From Ponticaulis sp. (GTDB lineage: Bacteria; Pseudomonadota; Alphaproteobacteria; Caulobacterales; Hyphomonadaceae): 64,000 bases of DNA. The stretch lies in assembly GCA_002723155.1 (NCBI GenBank), contig PBNO01000002.1:769960-833959 (forward strand), read 5' to 3'. The notes under the pieces are model-generated. The model searched no databases, was not told the DNA's origin, and saw only the letters and a list, made by a program, of their open reading frames with translations. Every line of letters starts with the position of its first letter. The stretch's first letter is position 1. A program made the translations under genes and the position numbers. Positions 1 to 8,918 of this stretch are shown here, one piece after another.

Positions 1-935
1 GTCGTGAAGACCTTATAGCGCGCCTCATCGCGGCCATCGGATTGCTGGAAGTTCGGACGCATTGGCTGGGTGCCATCGTCTACGTCTTCCGGCTCATCTC
101 CAGATTCGGCGTCAACTTCGGTTTCCAGAGTAACATTGGCGTCTTCTTCAGAATCCATATCGGCTTCTGTGGAATCAACAGATTCCATAGATGTGCCCAT
201 GCTCTCTTCAGACTGGTCGCCGTCATCCTCGCCCTGCTGGGTGGTGGAATCTTCTTCTTCGGTGCTCTCTTCGTCTTCAGAGTCGAACTCTTCGCCGTCT
301 GTCATATCTGCGGCGGTGAGATCGCGGATCAGTTGTTTGACGATTTTCGCAAACGCATTCTGATCGCCAAGGGCATCGGTCAACGCTTCGAAATTGTTTC
401 CGGCCGCAGATTCGACGTCCGCGCGGTAAAGATCAGCGATGGCTTTCGCGTTCGGCGGCAGCTCACGGCCTGTCAGCTTTTCGCGAAGCAGAAACTCAAC
501 CGCATCCGACATTGGCGCCATTTCACGGCTGGTGAGGCGTGTATAACCGGCGCGTTCGCAGCGATCGACGAGCTTGGCATCAAGATTTCGGGCAACGCCT
601 GACATATGAGCCGCGCCAATCGATTCCACACGTGCGCGTTCTGCCGCTTCGAAAAGAGAGCGCGCTTCAGTGGTTTTCGGCGCATTTCGCATATGCGCGT
701 CTTCATCATGGTGCGCGAGGCGCAGAGCTTCGGCGTCAGCTTCACCGCGAATACGTGCAGCGACTTCCGGATCGATAGATCGCGGCGGCGTCTTGATCAG
801 GATTTTCTTACCGTTCGTCGACGTGCCATCGGGCGTGAAGTTCACCTCGACTTCATCAGTCGCGCTCATCGCCTTAGTGGTGATGCCCAGCGCTTCTTTG
901 AAGAGCTCGTCCGGTTTGATTTTATCGCGTGCCAT
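1..935 (-). CDS. cobT: CobT-like cobaltochelatase subunit, C-terminal part cut by window edge
   Basis: About 311 residues are visible, beginning MARDKIKPDELFKEAL at an ATG (933-935 on the minus strand); the gene runs off the left edge. The visible part has the CobT N-terminal helical region followed by a long Asp/Glu/Ser-rich segment (roughly residues 215-290) that in this family links to a C-terminal metal-binding VWA domain, which here would lie outside the window. CobT pairs with the AAA+ subunit CobS, encoded about 2 kb away on the same strand, to drive CobN in aerobic cobalt insertion for cobalamin. No CobN is visible here, so a role in cobalamin synthesis is inferred from family only. 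Confidence 0.88.
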   Translation of the reverse strand, partial: MARDKIKPDELFKEALGITTKAMSATDEVEVNFTPDGTSTNGKKILIKTPPRSIDPEVAARIRGEADAEALRLAHHDEDAHMRNAPKTTEARSLFEAAERARVESIGAAHMSGVARNLDAKLVDRCERAGYTRLTSREMAPMSDAVEFLLREKLTGRELPPNAKAIADLYRADVESAAGNNFEALTDALGDQNAFAKIVKQLIRDLTAADMTDGEEFDSEDEESTEEEDSTTQQGEDDGDQSEESMGTSMESVDSTEADMDSEEDANVTLETEVDAESGDEPEDVDDGTQPMRPNFQQSDGRDEARYKVFT

Positions 936-1064
936 AAGGGAGATATAGACCCCTTGGTCCAGCTTGCGAAGCTTTGATTGAACGCCGTGCTGGCCAGATT
1001 CCACGTTTTATAGTGAATTGAAGCGCAAGGCAGGAATCAGCCGCGGCTTTTTTGGGGAAACACA

Positions 1065-2120
1065 GTGCGTCAGACCAATCGATATGACCTTTTAAGGTTT
1101 GTTTTTGCTGCGATTGTTTTCGGCTGCCATGTGATCGTTTTGCCCGGCTTCGGTATCTCACCAGAGATGGAGTATTTCTTCCTTGAGACGCTTGGCCGCG
1201 TCGCGATTCAGGGCTTCTTCGTCATTTCCGGCGCGCTGGTTCTGGGGTCGCTGGAGCGCAGCTCGTCGGTCGCCAGCTATGCCGCTAAACGCACGCGGCG
1301 TCTTTATCCGGCGTATTTCGTGATCGTGATGACCTGCGCGATTGCCGCGCTCATTCTGGTGCCAGAGGCGCGTGATGACCTTGCGACGACGGCAAAATAT
1401 ATCGGCTACAACCTCGTCTTCCTGAATTTCCTCCAGCCGGAACTGCCGGGCGTGTTTGAAGGCCAGCGTTTCACGGCTGTAAATGGCGCGCTCTGGACGG
1501 TGAAGATCGAGGTCATGTTCTACATGGTATTGCCGATCCTTGTCTGGATGCTGAACCGTCTCGGCAAATTCCGGTTTGTCCTGCTCGGCCTGATCTATAT
1601 CGCGTCTGAAGTCTGGCGGATCGGGCTCGAGCATTACGGCATGGCGAACGGATCGGGCATGATCGTCCAACTGAGCCGTCAGCTTCCAGGGCAGATGAGC
1701 TTTTTCGTCGCCGGTATGCTGCTCTGGGAATTCAGAGATATTGCGCGCAAACGCTGGGCAATCGTTGCGCTCATTGGCGTCGTGGGTCTTGCAGCTTCCT
1801 ACCTGCCTGCGCTTGAGCCGATCCGCGCGCTGACGCTGGCATGCCTGATTGCTGCAATCGCCTTGTCACCTGGACCGGAGCTCAATGCGGCCCGTTTCGG
1901 TGACTTTTCGTACGGCATGTATGGCGCGCATTTCCCGGTAACGCAGACGGTTATTGCGCTGGGTCTGTTCCAGACCTCGATGGCGCTTGGCTATGTCGTC
2001 TCCGCGATTGCGACGATGATCGCCGCCATCCTTCTCTGGAACTTTGTTGAGAAGCCATTCCTGCATAAGGGAAACTGGTATCTTCGAAAGTCCAAAGAGG
2101 ATGAGCAGGCCGCTGGTTAG
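1065..2120 (+). CDS. membrane acyltransferase, acyltransferase-3 (OafA-like) family
   Basis: 351-residue integral membrane protein starting at a GTG with a GGGG-containing leader just upstream. The N-terminus reads RYDLLRFVFAAIVFGCH and is followed by GFFVISGAL, matching the first helices and the conserved Arg and His region of acyltransferase-3 proteins, which transfer acyl groups from the cytoplasm to sugars or lipids at the inner membrane. About ten hydrophobic segments are seen and the C-terminus is short, basic and acidic, without the SGNH domain of longer members. The substrate cannot be told from sequence. The stop codon overlaps that of the convergent crotonase gene by four bases. Confidence 0.85.
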   Translation: MRQTNRYDLLRFVFAAIVFGCHVIVLPGFGISPEMEYFFLETLGRVAIQGFFVISGALVLGSLERSSSVASYAAKRTRRLYPAYFVIVMTCAIAALILVPEARDDLATTAKYIGYNLVFLNFLQPELPGVFEGQRFTAVNGALWTVKIEVMFYMVLPILVWMLNRLGKFRFVLLGLIYIASEVWRIGLEHYGMANGSGMIVQLSRQLPGQMSFFVAGMLLWEFRDIARKRWAIVALIGVVGLAASYLPALEPIRALTLACLIAAIALSPGPELNAARFGDFSYGMYGAHFPVTQTVIALGLFQTSMALGYVVSAIATMIAAILLWNFVEKPFLHKGNWYLRKSKEDEQAAG

Positions 2121-2941
2121 CGGCCTTTGAATTCCGGCTTGCGCTTTTCCAGGAAGGCGCGAATGCCTTCGACATAGTCTTCAGTCGCGGCAAGCTTTGG
2201 CTGGACCTCAGCTTCCATGTCGAGCTGGGCGTGAATGTCCTGCGTGGAGGCTGCGTCAAACAGGCGGCGCACTTCCGGATACGCTTTTGTCGGGCCGTTT
2301 GCGAGACGGGTGGCGACAGCGGAGACTTCCGTATCGAGCGCGTCATCTGCAACGCATTTCCAGATCAGGCCTTCCTTTTCTGCATCTTCGGCGCTCATCT
2401 TGTCGCCGAAAAAGGCCGCAGCCATGGCTTTGGCCCGGCCCATAGCGCGCGGGGCGTGCCAGCTTGCGCCGACATCCGGTACGAGGCCCAGCTGGTTGGT
2501 GAAGACAAGAATGAATTTGGCGCTTTCCGCCGCAATAGTCAGGTCTGCTGCCAGAGCGAGGCCATAGCCTGCACCTGCTGCCACGCCATTTACGCGCGCT
2601 ACGGTCGGAAATGGCAGGTTCATCAGGCGCTTGGCGACCAGATTGAAGCCGTTATGCATGTTCTGACGGGTAAACTCGCCGCGCTCGGCTGGCGTTTTAG
2701 GTGTGCGCGCACCGGGCTTTGGCGACAGGTCTGCGCCAGAACAAAACCCCCGACCTGCGCCGGTGAGGATCAGCACGCGAATATCCGGATTGAGCGCCGC
2801 ATCATTCAGATGCGCATTCAGCTCTTCCAGCATTTGCGGGCTGAGCGCGTTTAGAGTTTTCGGGTTGTTCAGCGTGAGCGTCGCAATGCCTGCATCATCG
2901 ACTGAAAATAGCGTCTGCGGTTCTTTTCCTGCATCGCTCAT
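2117..2941 (-). CDS. enoyl-CoA hydratase/isomerase (crotonase) family protein
   Basis: 274 residues from the ATG at 2941, preceded by AAGGGAGG at good spacing; an upstream in-frame start at 2977 has no such site. The crotonase fold is shown by the oxyanion-hole segment GRGFCSGADL (about residues 60-70) and by NGVAAGAGYGLALAADL. The active-site region GLVPDVGASW has an Asp where hydratases carry a catalytic Glu, as in PaaG-type isomerases, so an isomerase rather than a simple hydratase is possible. It lies between cobS and cobT, apparently as an insertion in that pair, and ends overlapping the convergent acyltransferase. Confidence 0.88.
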   Translation of the reverse strand: MSDAGKEPQTLFSVDDAGIATLTLNNPKTLNALSPQMLEELNAHLNDAALNPDIRVLILTGAGRGFCSGADLSPKPGARTPKTPAERGEFTRQNMHNGFNLVAKRLMNLPFPTVARVNGVAAGAGYGLALAADLTIAAESAKFILVFTNQLGLVPDVGASWHAPRAMGRAKAMAAAFFGDKMSAEDAEKEGLIWKCVADDALDTEVSAVATRLANGPTKAYPEVRRLFDAASTQDIHAQLDMEAEVQPKLAATEDYVEGIRAFLEKRKPEFKGR

Positions 2942-3074
2942 GGCGTGCCTCCCTTGTATTTTCAGGAAGTGAAACACGCAGATTTTAGAGCGACAATCCG
3001 TGACGTAGCGTCGCCCGGCGAGGTTTTTTCATTCGCCGGTACGCTGGAAATGACGGTTTCTTGAAAGACCGTGC

Positions 3075-4058
3075 TTATGCGACCTGAATCATAACTGCGC
3101 TTTCCGGCAGTTCCTGATCAAAGCAACGCTGATAGAATTCAGCGACAGTCGGGCGCTCGAGCTCGTCACACTTATTGAGGAAACTCACGCGGAAAGCCTG
3201 ACCGATATCGCCAAAGATTTCAGCGTTTTCCGCCCATGTGATCACAGTACGCGGGCTCATAACGGTCGACAGATCGCCGTTCATGAAGGCGTTACGTGTG
3301 AGGTCTGCAAGGCGAACCATCTTGTCGAGGTCTTCTTTACTGAAGTTCGGCAGTTTGGAGCTGACAATCTCAACTTCAGCGTCGTGATCGAGATAGTTGA
3401 GCGTGGTTACGATAGACCAGCGGTCCATCTGGCCCTGGTTGAGCTGTTGTGTGCCGTGATAGAGGCCTGTCGTGTCACCAAGGCCCACTGTGTTCGTCGT
3501 CGCAAACAGACGGAAGAACGGGTTCGGCGCGATAACGCGGTTCTGGTCGAGCAGTGTCAGGCGGCCTGATGCTTCCAGAATACGCTGGATCACGAACATT
3601 ACGTCCGGACGGCCAGCGTCATACTCGTCGAATACGATCGCGACAGGGCGTTGAAGGGCCCATGGCAGAATGCCTTCGCGGAATTCTGTCACCTGCTGAC
3701 CGTCTTTCAGAACGATTGCGTCTTTACCAACAAGGTCGATACGGGAAACGTGGCTGTCGAGGTTCACGCGGATCAGCGGCCAGTTCAGGCGCGCAGCAAC
3801 CTGCTCGATGTGCGTGGATTTACCCGTGCCGTGATAGCCCTGAACCATGACGCGGCGATTGTGCTGGAAGCCAGCAAGGATCGCCATCGTGGTTTGCGGG
3901 TCGAACCGGTAATTCGGGTCCTCTTCCGGCACATACTCCGTTTTGGTGGAGAAGGCGTCGACCACGAGGTCTGAATCAATGCCGAACACATCGCGCACGC
4001 TGACCTTCAGGTCAGGTGTGAGTGTTTCCAGTTCAGGAGCGTCAGTGATCACAGACAT
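3075..4058 (-). CDS. cobS: CobS-like AAA+ ATPase, cobaltochelatase subunit
   Basis: 327 residues. It is a MoxR/CobS-type AAA+ ATPase with Walker A GYHGTGKS at residues 74-81 and Walker B AIVFDE at 140-145, followed by the sensor region [18 protein letters not shown]. CobS hexamers work with CobT to insert cobalt into hydrogenobyrinate diamide through CobN. The start ATG is preceded by GAGGAAAC. The gene is downstream of the J-domain gene on the same strand with about 120 bases between them, a common alphaproteobacterial order (bolA, dnaJ-like, cobS, cobT). Length and motifs are full and normal. Confidence 0.94.
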   Translation of the reverse strand: MSVITDAPELETLTPDLKVSVRDVFGIDSDLVVDAFSTKTEYVPEEDPNYRFDPQTTMAILAGFQHNRRVMVQGYHGTGKSTHIEQVAARLNWPLIRVNLDSHVSRIDLVGKDAIVLKDGQQVTEFREGILPWALQRPVAIVFDEYDAGRPDVMFVIQRILEASGRLTLLDQNRVIAPNPFFRLFATTNTVGLGDTTGLYHGTQQLNQGQMDRWSIVTTLNYLDHDAEVEIVSSKLPNFSKEDLDKMVRLADLTRNAFMNGDLSTVMSPRTVITWAENAEIFGDIGQAFRVSFLNKCDELERPTVAEFYQRCFDQELPESAVMIQVA

Positions 4059-4178
4059 GCAGCAGTTTCCTCAGATTTTCTGAAAGCAGTTCTAGCCCGC
4101 AAAGTCGGAAAGTCCATTCCCCAGCGAGGAAAATGGGCGCTATGTCTCACCAGACGAATGCGGGAAGAGGGAAAACCC

Positions 4179-4808
4179 CTAGTCGCTGCCAGTCAGGCCA
4201 GCAGCTTTCAGGGTTTTGAAGGCTTTGATCACGCGTGCGAGCTTATGCTCGGACGAGCGGTCGCCGCCATTGGCATCCGGGTGGAATTTTTTGACATATT
4301 CGGAATAGCGCTCGCGGATTTCGGTCGGGCCTGCTGTTTCCGGCAGATCGAGATCTGCAAGAGCGCGGACCTGAAGGCGCGTGCGGCCAGTCTGCTTGCG
4401 CGAGGCTTTCAGCGCATTTTCATCAACGCCATGGCTGGCCGCCCACATGCGTGGGTCGCCGGAGCGCAGCTTGGTCTGTGCACCGTTCGGACCTGTGCCG
4501 AATTTCCACGTTTTACGGTGACCGTAAGCAGCTTTCTCCGAGAAGGCTTTCGCCTGCGACTCGGTCATGCCGTCAAAGAAGTTCCACTTTTTGTTATATT
4601 CTGCCGCGTGACGCTGACAGAAATTGTGGTGGCCACCGCCATGCTTGGGCGATTTGAAATCGCCGGCTGCATCGCAGCCCTTATGTTCGCAGGTAACAGC
4701 TTCTGTTTCCGGCTCGGATTCAGCAGTACCAGACTTTCCTCGACGTTTCTTGGAAGCGCCGATAGAGATGTCTTTGAACTTTGGGCGGTATTCATACGCA
4801 GATGTCAT
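4179..4808 (-). CDS. J-domain (DnaJ-like) protein
   Basis: 209 residues from the ATG at 4808, giving the usual MTSAYEYRPKFKDI start; a TTG at 4853 would lengthen it but would overlap the divergent bolA gene. The J domain is at the C-terminus, with the HPD motif inside KKFHPDANGG at about residues 176-178. The middle carries Cys and His residues (CEHKGCDAAG and HHNFCQRHAAEYNKKWNFFDGM) that could bind a metal. J proteins stimulate Hsp70 ATPase; this C-terminal-J type is typical of alphaproteobacteria next to cobS and its client is unknown. Confidence 0.85.
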   Translation of the reverse strand: MTSAYEYRPKFKDISIGASKKRRGKSGTAESEPETEAVTCEHKGCDAAGDFKSPKHGGGHHNFCQRHAAEYNKKWNFFDGMTESQAKAFSEKAAYGHRKTWKFGTGPNGAQTKLRSGDPRMWAASHGVDENALKASRKQTGRTRLQVRALADLDLPETAGPTEIRERYSEYVKKFHPDANGGDRSSEHKLARVIKAFKTLKAAGLTGSD

Positions 4809-4846
4809 AAAGCGATAATGCTCCGATACGCGAAAAGAGGCAAGAA

Positions 4847-5110
4847 TTGACAAGCAGACAAAATCGAATAGAGGTGCGCCTTCGTGCCGATTTTAACCCT
4901 TCTGATCTGAAGGTGGTCGATGAATCCCACACGCATGCTGGTCATGCCGGCGCAGGGGATGAGGGCGAATCCCATTTCTATGTGGAAATTGTGTCTGAGG
5001 CCTTCGCTGGCAAGAGCCGCGTTGAAGCTCAGCGCATGATAAATGAAGCCCTGCGCGAGGAATTCGACACAGGGCTTCATGCATTACGAATGAAAACGAA
5101 AGCCGCTTAG
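4847..5110 (+). CDS. bolA: BolA family protein
   Basis: 87 residues from a TTG start with AGAGG six bases upstream. The BolA fold is recognised by VVDESHTHAGHAG, the SHFYVEIVSEAF strand-helix segment and the RMINEALREEFD C-terminal helix. The histidine in the AGHAG/HF region is the usual ligand for a [2Fe-2S] cluster shared with a monothiol glutaredoxin; no glutaredoxin gene is nearby. BolA proteins act in iron-sulfur handling and stress morphology. It is divergent from the J-domain gene with only 38 bases between starts, so promoters must overlap. Confidence 0.9.
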   Translation: MTSRQNRIEVRLRADFNPSDLKVVDESHTHAGHAGAGDEGESHFYVEIVSEAFAGKSRVEAQRMINEALREEFDTGLHALRMKTKAA

Positions 5111-5113
5111 GCG

Positions 5114-6373
5114 TTATTCGGTTGTCGCTGCGGCCGCCAGTTCGGCCGCATGCGCTTCAGCGGCTTCCAGAACGCGAAGCGAGTTGCCGCCCATAATATT
5201 TCCGATGTCTTCCCAGCTATAGCCCTCGTCCAGAAGGCGTTGTGTGATGGCCGGATAATCAGAGACATCTTCAAGGCCAATCACGCCGCCGCCGCCATCC
5301 CAGTCCGGGCCAATGCCGACATGCTCAGGTCCGATGACGCGTAGCGCGTGGAGGAGCTGCTCCATAAAGTCTTCAAAGTCCGCGCGCTCTGGCGGGAACT
5401 GGGCATCGACCTCGTTCCGGCGGGCGATGTAAACTTCATATTCCTCTTCCGTCATATCTGCAGGAGAGGTTGTGAACTCGGCGCGCATGGCACGCATGGC
5501 CGCATCACGTTCCGGATTTTCAGGGAATTGCTTCAGATAGCTGCCGAGCGCGTTGATCTGAATCACGCCGCCATGTTCTGCCAGTGTGCGAAGGCGCTCA
5601 TCATCAATATTGCGCGGGTGCATATAGATCGCGCTGGTTCCGGAGTGCGACAGGATAATCGGCGCGCCGGACAGTTCAATCAGATCGTCGAATACGTCAT
5701 CAGCGGCGTGAGACCCGTCCAGCACCATGCCAAGACGGTTGGCTTCGCGGACAAGCTCTTCACCCAGTGGAGAAAGCCCGCCATAGGCCTGCTGGATGTC
5801 TGTGCCGGAATCGGCAAACTGGTTGTTACGGAAGTGAACCGGACCAACCATGCGCACGCCGAGATTATAGAATGTTTCAAGCAGGGAGACATCTGTGCCC
5901 AGCGGATAGCTGTTCTCAATGCTCATCATCACGACTTTCTTGCCTTCATTGGCAATGCGTCGCGCGTCGGCGGCTGTATCAGCCATCTCGAATTCGTCAG
6001 GGTTTGCCGCAACCATTTCACGTACGGCAACGGCACGCATGATCGCGACGTTACGTGTCAGCTGGTAAGAACGCTCGTCCAGAGGGCCTTGCGGTGTGTA
6101 GAGCACCCACCAGCCTCCATCGAGCCCGCCTTCTTCCATGCGCGGCCAGTCTACCTGAGAGTAATCCAGCGCCGCATCATGGCGCTCCATAATGTCAAAG
6201 CCTGGCTGAACGAGGTTAGCGGGTGTATCAAGGTGGGTATCAAGGATGATCAGTCCCTGATGCTGTTCCATGAAATCTGGCTCTGCGGCTGTTTCCTGGC
6301 TTGTCGCTGTCTGGCAAGCGGCGAGGGCGCCCGCCGCTAGCGCGATCATAGATACTCTCAGTTTAACACCCAT
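5114..6373 (-). CDS. lipoprotein membrane dipeptidase (peptidase M19)
   Basis: 419 residues from the ATG at 6373, preceded by GGGAGAG. An N-terminal lipoprotein signal ends at the lipobox LAAC (Cys near residue 20). The mature part is an M19 renal-dipeptidase-type zinc hydrolase: the HxD ligand pair is in LDTHLDTP, the bridging Glu in MMSIENSYPLG, and later His ligands in GPVHFRNN and LSHSGTSAIYMHPRNI. Such enzymes cleave dipeptides, often with D-residues, in the periplasm or at the membrane. It stands alone, converging on bolA with three bases between them. Confidence 0.9.
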   Translation of the reverse strand: MGVKLRVSMIALAAGALAACQTATSQETAAEPDFMEQHQGLIILDTHLDTPANLVQPGFDIMERHDAALDYSQVDWPRMEEGGLDGGWWVLYTPQGPLDERSYQLTRNVAIMRAVAVREMVAANPDEFEMADTAADARRIANEGKKVVMMSIENSYPLGTDVSLLETFYNLGVRMVGPVHFRNNQFADSGTDIQQAYGGLSPLGEELVREANRLGMVLDGSHAADDVFDDLIELSGAPIILSHSGTSAIYMHPRNIDDERLRTLAEHGGVIQINALGSYLKQFPENPERDAAMRAMRAEFTTSPADMTEEEYEVYIARRNEVDAQFPPERADFEDFMEQLLHALRVIGPEHVGIGPDWDGGGGVIGLEDVSDYPAITQRLLDEGYSWEDIGNIMGGNSLRVLEAAEAHAAELAAAATTE

Positions 6374-6579
6374 CAACTCTCTCCCAAACTGTTGAGTAAG
6401 GGAGATTAGAGAGATCATGCGCCGCGTCCAGCGAAAGCGGAAAGGTTTTGGTCACATGATCGATATCTGGGCAGGAATTATCGCAGCGATCTGCCCACTC
6501 ACGAAAATGAAGTAACTGATGCCTTTAAGCGACAGGGCAGAACTTCATCAAAACTAGAACAAATCAAGTCGGCTTCGAT

Positions 6580-6594
6580 TTAATAGAAAATTAA
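6580..6594. promoter_or_regulatory. TTAA-N7-TTAA box, CtrA-like half-site pair
   Basis: TTAATAGAAAATTAA matches the spacing of CtrA binding sites (TTAA, seven bases, TTAA) known in Caulobacter-type bacteria. It lies 72 bases before the first ATG of the AT-rich two-gene islet. The local AT richness makes a chance match fairly likely. Confidence 0.35.
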
Positions 6595-6598
6595 TGAA

Positions 6599-6630
6599 GG
6601 TATCAGACGATAAAGGTATCGAGCGATACC
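6599..6630. repeat. tandem GGTATC…CGATA repeats with an internal perfect dyad
   Basis: Two 14-base copies, GGTATCAGACGATA (from 6599) and GGTATCGAGCGATA (from 6615), repeat at a 16-base pitch with three differences. The second copy extends into the perfect dyad GGTATCG-AG-CGATACC (6615-6630). The position, 37 bases upstream of the first ATG in the islet, suits an operator, possibly for the adjacent response regulator. Confidence 0.55.
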
Positions 6631-6666
6631 TGTTTGTTTCTTTCGCTCCCAGTTTCGGAGATAGTT

Positions 6667-6858
6667 ATGTGGAAACAAATTTTAGCGGTATCCATTTTTT
6701 TGTTGATCGGATTGGCCTTACTTTTGGTCGCGATGTTCATCGCAGATCATTATAATAGGACGGAACTTCAGTATACATTGTCGACGATGTATCCGATTGT
6801 TATCGTGACGGTAGCGGGAATCGCAATTACTCAATTTTTTTCAAAGTCGAATCGATGA
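6667..6858 (+). CDS. small two-helix membrane protein
   Basis: 63 residues from the ATG at 6667, chosen because CGGAG sits six bases before it; an upstream start at 6634 has no such site. Two hydrophobic helices are seen, ILAVSIFLLIGLALLLVAM and YPIVIVTVAGIAIT, with a polar linker carrying DHYNRTE. No family recognised. It is 25 bases before the response-regulator gene on the same strand and shares its AT-rich composition, so the two are probably co-transcribed and were probably acquired together. It might be a membrane partner for the regulator, but nothing in the sequence proves this. Confidence 0.7.
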   Translation: MWKQILAVSIFLLIGLALLLVAMFIADHYNRTELQYTLSTMYPIVIVTVAGIAITQFFSKSNR

Positions 6859-6883
6859 TTCAGAAAATGACCGAGTCGTTTCA

Positions 6884-7654
6884 ATGTATTTGAAAATTCT
6901 AATTGCAGATGATGAGCCTGAAATTAGAAGGTTGATTTTTAATCTGATTTGGAAGGATTCCTATCACAGGTATCTGAAGGATTGCTCAATACTGGAAGCT
7001 GACTCTAGTGAAGTCGCTTTTAAACTTGTGAAAAGTGAAGCCCCGGACATTTGCGTGTTCGACTTAAATTTTTCAATTGATGATGTTCAGTCGGGCCTCA
7101 ACCTCGTCGAGCGAACGCGAAGAATCTCCGATGCTATGATCATAGTTCTCACTTCACACGAATCTGAAGCGTTCGCGAATGAGGCGTTAGAACGGGGTGC
7201 GGACTACTACATCGAAAAAAATGACAGGGCATTCAATGAACGCTCTATGCTCATGTCAGTGTTAAACAATTTTGCAAAGAAAACCTTGCGTCATCGCCAT
7301 AAGAATGCAGAAGAAGCGGCTCCGCAGCAATACGACGTTAAAATGGTATTGGGTGATTATACTTTTAGACGAGGTATATCACTGCTAGTGGGAAGTAACG
7401 ACAATATACCATTGTCTCCACTAGAGTATGCGTTTTTCGACGCGATTTTGATACACGATGCGCACCAAGTTGATGTCAGCGTCATGAATGCTACTTTGTA
7501 CGAAGAAACCCACTCTAAAAGCCCTTTGAAGAATTTGGTCAGCCGTTTAAGAAAGAAAATTCCTGATGGAATTTATATTCGAACGGTTAGGTCTCAAAAT
7601 TTACAAGCATATTTTATTGAGGGCGCTGAGTTCATAGAAGAGGCCGCCCCATAA
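6884..7654 (+). CDS. response regulator with divergent OmpR-type winged-helix output, orphan
   Basis: 256 residues. The N-terminal receiver has the acidic pocket D9/D10, phospho-acceptor Asp60 in CVFDLN, Thr90 in IIVLTS and Lys112 in YYIEKN, so phosphotransfer residues are complete. The C-terminal part (about 165-250) resembles an OmpR winged helix: LSPLEYAFFDAIL, then LVSRLRKKIPDGIYIRTVRS. No histidine kinase is adjacent. Base composition is strikingly AT-rich: the 60 bases from 6901 contain 20 G or C, against 35 in the 60 from 8041 of the next gene. This suggests horizontal acquisition. Function unknown; the tandem repeats upstream may be its binding sites. Confidence 0.8.
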   Translation: MYLKILIADDEPEIRRLIFNLIWKDSYHRYLKDCSILEADSSEVAFKLVKSEAPDICVFDLNFSIDDVQSGLNLVERTRRISDAMIIVLTSHESEAFANEALERGADYYIEKNDRAFNERSMLMSVLNNFAKKTLRHRHKNAEEAAPQQYDVKMVLGDYTFRRGISLLVGSNDNIPLSPLEYAFFDAILIHDAHQVDVSVMNATLYEETHSKSPLKNLVSRLRKKIPDGIYIRTVRSQNLQAYFIEGAEFIEEAAP

Positions 7655-7658
7655 CGGC

Positions 7659-8918
7659 CTAAACGCTTTCGTCCTGTTTCACGCGCAGGGCCGTAATCTG
7701 GTTACGGGATTTGCGCAGGATATCGAACTGATAGCCATGGAATGAGAAGCGCTGGCCAGGTTCCGGAATGGTCTGGGCTTCATGGATGACAAGGCCCGCA
7801 ATCGTGACGGCTTCTTCATCCGGCAGGTTCCAGCCCATCGCACGGTTGATGTCGCGGATTGTGACCACGCCATCGACATTGACCGAACCATCCGGCTGCG
7901 GGCGCACACCCTGAACCGGGATATCGTGCTCGTCGCGGATATCGCCGACAATCTCTTCCAGAATGTCTTCAAGCGTGATCAGGCCTTCAAGCGCGCCATA
8001 CTCATCGACCACAAGGGCGAAGTGGTTACGCTTTTTCAGGAAGGCATCGAGCTGTTCCTGAACCGTCAGCGTTTCCGGCACGAACCATGGCTCGCGCATA
8101 ATGCCTGCAATATCGAGCCCGGACAGGTCGCCATGCATAGGCGCAACAGCCCGAAGCAGGTCTTTTGCATGCAGAATGCCGACAACTTCATCCGGCGTAC
8201 CGCGATAAAGTGGAATACGTGTGTGCTGGCTGGACAGCGCCTCCATTACGATCTCGCGCACCGGCGCATCGGCATCGATCATATTGATGCTTTTGCGGTG
8301 GATCATGAGATCACCGACTGTCAGGTCTTTCAGGTCGAGCGCGCCGACAAGCATGTGACGGTCCGCTGTTTCCACGCCGCCTTCAGAGTGGTGAAGGTCA
8401 ATCGCGCCGCGAATTTCTTCTTCGGCAGAGACCATGCCTTCGTCGGTGCGAATGCCAAAAATACGCAATGTCAGGCCGACAATTGCCTGAATGACGGCAA
8501 CAATCCATCCGAGTGATTTGACAAGGAAGGTGATAGGCCCTGAGACCGTCATCGCCATATTGTCAGAGTTCGAGATCGCGTACGTCTTCGGCAGAACCTC
8601 TGCGAAAACGAGTACGAGCACGGTCATCACGGCGGTCGCAATCGGAACGCCTGCATCCCCGAACATATCGAGGAAGAGCGCGGTGGCGATAGCGGACGCC
8701 AGAATGTTGACGAGGTTATTGCCCAGAAGAATGGCGCCGATCAGGCTTTCACGGTCTGCGAGCAGGCGGTTCACCCGCGCCGCGCGCTTATCGCCATCTT
8801 TTTCAAGGCCATGCATGCGTGCACGCGACGCAGCGGTGAGTGCAGTCTCAGAGCCAGAGAAAAAGCCCGAAAGACACAGCAGGAAAATAACGGCAACGAA
8901 TGGCCACATCGTGGTCAT
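7659..8918 (-). CDS. HlyC/CorC (CNNM-type) membrane protein with CBS pair
   Basis: 419 residues. Order: DUF21/CNNM membrane domain (about 1-190, with [13 protein letters not shown] near the start and LPKTYA later), a CBS pair (about 205-320, including [20 protein letters not shown] and [20 protein letters not shown]), and a CorC/HlyC C-terminal domain (about 335-415). Members are linked to divalent cation, mainly magnesium, export or homeostasis in the inner membrane; the old name haemolysin is misleading. Its ATG overlaps the aroB stop by one base, so it is the third gene of an aroK-aroB operon, an arrangement common in alphaproteobacteria. Confidence 0.92.
   Translation of the reverse strand: MTTMWPFVAVIFLLCLSGFFSGSETALTAASRARMHGLEKDGDKRAARVNRLLADRESLIGAILLGNNLVNILASAIATALFLDMFGDAGVPIATAVMTVLVLVFAEVLPKTYAISNSDNMAMTVSGPITFLVKSLGWIVAVIQAIVGLTLRIFGIRTDEGMVSAEEEIRGAIDLHHSEGGVETADRHMLVGALDLKDLTVGDLMIHRKSINMIDADAPVREIVMEALSSQHTRIPLYRGTPDEVVGILHAKDLLRAVAPMHGDLSGLDIAGIMREPWFVPETLTVQEQLDAFLKKRNHFALVVDEYGALEGLITLEDILEEIVGDIRDEHDIPVQGVRPQPDGSVNVDGVVTIRDINRAMGWNLPDEEAVTIAGLVIHEAQTIPEPGQRFSFHGYQFDILRKSRNQITALRVKQDESV

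Noticed and set aside
3075-4178. Cobalamin riboswitch upstream of cobS
   Set aside because: No cobalamin-box-like sequence is seen in the 120-base gap before cobS.
6599-6630. Tandem repeats as the start of a CRISPR-like or iteron array
   Set aside because: Only two copies with a 16-base pitch and no replication gene; an operator is simpler.
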